From assembly GCA_903842505.1 (NCBI GenBank), contig CAIMMI010000209.1:1-34245 (forward strand): DNA of 34,245 nucleotides, written 5' to 3'. A program made the translations under genes and the position numbers. Below, piece after piece: positions 32,451-34,245 of this stretch. Under the pieces are notes generated by a model. The model saw nothing but the letters and a program-made list of their open reading frames with translations, was not told where the DNA came from and made no database searches. The stretch comes from an uncultured Verrucomicrobiota bacterium (GTDB taxonomy: Bacteria; Verrucomicrobiota; Verrucomicrobiia; Limisphaerales; UBA9464). Numbering within the stretch: the first letter of the stretch is position 1; every line of letters begins with the position of its first letter.

Positions 32451-34245
32451 ATGAACTCCACCGCGCCTTTCCGGCTTCCCGGATGCTGGGCTTCCTGCCT
32501 CGCCGCGTGTCTGACGACGGCTGCGCTCCAGGCCGATGGCTTCACCCGCCTCGATGCCGTTGCTGCCGGGATCGGCTTCACGAACCGCATCGCCCCCGAG
32601 CGTTACCTGACCAACCAGATCCCCCTCAATGGAAGTGGCGTTGCGCTGGGCGACGTCGATGCGGATGGACGCACGGATGTCCTCTTCGGTGGACTGCAGG
32701 GCACTGCGGGACTCTATCGGAATCTTGGCGGATGGAAGTTCACCAACGCCACGGTCAGCGCCGGTTTCGATTGGGCCGGGGTGGACCTCACCGGCGTGGC
32801 GTTTGCGGACCTCGATGGAAATGGCTCGTTGGACCTCGTCGCCAACTCGATCGGGGCTGGGACAACGATCTGGGCGAATGACGGCAAGGGCGCGTTCGCA
32901 CGCAGAGCGACGCTGAATCCCCGACGCGCCGGAATGAGCACCGCGATCGCCGACCTCGACGGGGACGGAGACCTCGACCTCTACGTGACCAACTACCGGA
33001 GCGTCACGGTCCGGGACGAACCCGGCGGAAGGTTCTCTGTACGCGACGACGGCCAGGGACCCCGTGTGGTCCAATACAATGGTCGACCGGTCACCGATGA
33101 GGACCTCGTCGGACGCTTCACGGTTGGCCCCGGCGGTGTTCGCGAAAATGGGGAGCCCGATGGACTGTTCTTGAACGACGGTCAGGGACGATTCCAGGCG
33201 GTGTCCTGGTCTGATGGAACCTTCCGCGACGAAGGCGACCAACCACTGGGGGGGGCGCTCTTCGACTGGGGGTTGAGCGTCATGGCCCGGGACTTCACGG
33301 GGGACGGTCTGCCCGACCTTTACGTCTGCAACGACTTCGAGTCCCCGGACCGTTTCTGGATCAATCGGACCCAACCCGGTGGCCCGCTTCGGTTCCAGGC
33401 CGCCCCGATCCTGTCCCTCCGCAACACGAGCGCGTTCTCCATGGGGGTGGACGCGGCCGACGTGGATCGGGACGGCCACGTGGATTTCCTCGTGCTCGAC
33501 ATGCTCTCGCGGGATCACCGGATGCGGAACCTGCAGGTCGCCGGCTTGCCGCCGAGCATGGCGTCGGTCGGGGTGTTCGAGGATCGGCCGCAATTCTCGC
33601 ACAACACGCTGTTCCGTGGACGGGGCGATGGAACGTTCGCCGAGGTCGGGCGCCTCGCCGGCGTCAGCGCCAGTGAGTGGTCGTGGACTCCTGTCTTCCT
33701 CGATGTCGATCTGGACGGGTTCGAGGATCTGCTCATCTCGAACGGCCACGAACTCGACATGATGGACATCGACGTCAGTGACGAGGCTGAAGCGTTGAAG
33801 TCCCGGAAGCGCCTGAGCCCCCGGGAGCAACTGGAACTGCGACGGGGATTCCGTCGGTTGAACGCGCCCAATGCCGCCTTCCGGAACCGCGGTGGATTGC
33901 AGTTCGAGGATGTCTCGACCGCGTGGGGATTTGATGTCGCGGAAGTCGGCATCGGCATGGCCGCTGGCGACCTCGACAACGACGGCGACCTCGACAACGA
34001 CGGCGATCTCGATCTCGTGGTCAACAATCTCAACGCCGCGCCGACCCTCTATCAGAACCAGGCCACCGCAGCGCGCCTTCCGATCCGCCTTCAGGGTCTC
34101 GGTTCCAATCGCCACGGGATCGGCGCGCGCATCCGGGTCACAGGCGGTCCTGTTCCGCAGTCCCAGGAGATGATCGCTGGGGGGCGCTACCTGTCGTCGG
34201 ATCAGGCAATGCGCGTCTTCGCGGTGGGAACGGCGCAGGAATTGG
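32451..34245 (+). CDS. FG-GAP/VCBS repeat protein with ASPIC/UnbV domain (partial, runs off the window)
   Basis: The first 598 residues are present; the gene is cut by the window end. It starts MNSTAPFRLPGCWASCLAAC, a signal peptide with cysteines that may be a lipoprotein-like or Sec signal. At least seven Ca-binding FG-GAP loops follow, including GDVDADGRTDVLFGG, ADLDGNGSLDLVAN, ADLDGDGDLDLYVTN, RDFTGDGLPDLYVCND and LDVDLDGFEDLLISNG, as expected for integrin-like propeller blades. Near the end, LQGLGSNRHGIGARIRVTGG and GGRYLSSDQAMRVFAVG match the ASPIC/UnbV domain. Such proteins are extracellular; function is unknown, perhaps in cell-surface adhesion or as binding partners of degraded glycans. 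Confidence 0.93.
   Translation, partial: MNSTAPFRLPGCWASCLAACLTTAALQADGFTRLDAVAAGIGFTNRIAPERYLTNQIPLNGSGVALGDVDADGRTDVLFGGLQGTAGLYRNLGGWKFTNATVSAGFDWAGVDLTGVAFADLDGNGSLDLVANSIGAGTTIWANDGKGAFARRATLNPRRAGMSTAIADLDGDGDLDLYVTNYRSVTVRDEPGGRFSVRDDGQGPRVVQYNGRPVTDEDLVGRFTVGPGGVRENGEPDGLFLNDGQGRFQAVSWSDGTFRDEGDQPLGGALFDWGLSVMARDFTGDGLPDLYVCNDFESPDRFWINRTQPGGPLRFQAAPILSLRNTSAFSMGVDAADVDRDGHVDFLVLDMLSRDHRMRNLQVAGLPPSMASVGVFEDRPQFSHNTLFRGRGDGTFAEVGRLAGVSASEWSWTPVFLDVDLDGFEDLLISNGHELDMMDIDVSDEAEALKSRKRLSPREQLELRRGFRRLNAPNAAFRNRGGLQFEDVSTAWGFDVAEVGIGMAAGDLDNDGDLDNDGDLDLVVNNLNAAPTLYQNQATAARLPIRLQGLGSNRHGIGARIRVTGGPVPQSQEMIAGGRYLSSDQAMRVFAVGTAQEL
33969..34004 (+). repeat. Exact in-frame 18-bp tandem duplication
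   Basis: The unit GACCTCGACAACGACGGC occurs twice without a break (33969-33986 and 33987-34004). It adds six residues, giving DLDNDGDLDNDGDLD, inside a calcium-binding FG-GAP loop. Absence of any substitution between copies suggests a recent slippage event. Confidence 0.9.

Overview
The window is GC-rich chromosomal DNA from a bacterium that is most likely a member of Verrucomicrobiota, near the Limisphaerales/Pedosphaera group. The evidence is protein content typical of that lineage: a propeller + HEAT + cytochrome c 'PVC-type heme-binding' protein, a PQQ-type sugar dehydrogenase fused to a diheme cytochrome, a GHL6-type secreted glycoside hydrolase-like protein, a secreted Gfo/Idh/MocA protein, an FG-GAP/ASPIC protein and a very large secreted lectin/PA14/CBM protein. 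The intergenic repeats (CACCGATTTCACCGAT type and TTTCAAGTTTGAAG type) fit the same group. The assignment is inferred from gene content; there is no rRNA here. No prophage, insertion sequence, CRISPR array or integrase was seen.

Layout. 1-233: a 39-bp tandem repeat and no convincing gene. 234-4479: two coupled genes for secreted carbohydrate-active-like proteins. 4600-4675: tRNA-Ala(GGC), minus strand. 4814-14621: a redox block with a heme-binding propeller/HEAT protein, a small membrane protein, a DsbD-like thiol reductase preceded by a coupled 49-residue ORF, and a PQQ-dehydrogenase/diheme cytochrome fusion. 14830-17060: two convergent glycosyltransferases (GT2 and GT4). 17068-22704: a minus-strand run with a secreted Gfo/Idh/MocA protein, a sensor Ser/Thr kinase, upp, ung and a DUF6580 membrane protein. 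22808-27647: CCA-adding enzyme, a two-module AsnC/siroheme-decarboxylase-like protein, a NusG paralogue and zwf. 28146-32123: a 1325-residue secreted multidomain protein with a good ribosome binding site, a LacI-type palindrome upstream and a perfect terminator. 32451-end: the start of an FG-GAP/ASPIC protein that runs off the window.

How the genes fit together. Three proteins of the redox block are exported and carry CxxCH or CxxC motifs. A DsbD-like reductase could keep periplasmic cysteines reduced for heme attachment to its two cytochrome-bearing neighbours (inference). Ung releases uracil from DNA and Upp converts uracil to UMP, so these neighbours form a plausible repair-and-salvage pair. 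The secreted proteins at both ends suggest a polysaccharide-degrading lifestyle.

The most unusual non-coding feature is a mosaic family of imperfect hairpin repeats lying at or just after stop codons in five intergenic regions. One copy supplies the last codons and stop of the GT2 gene. Several other signals merit checking: two perfect palindromes abutting the GT2 start codon, a clamp-binding-like C-terminus on uracil-DNA glycosylase, and a kinase whose sensor is N-terminal rather than C-terminal.
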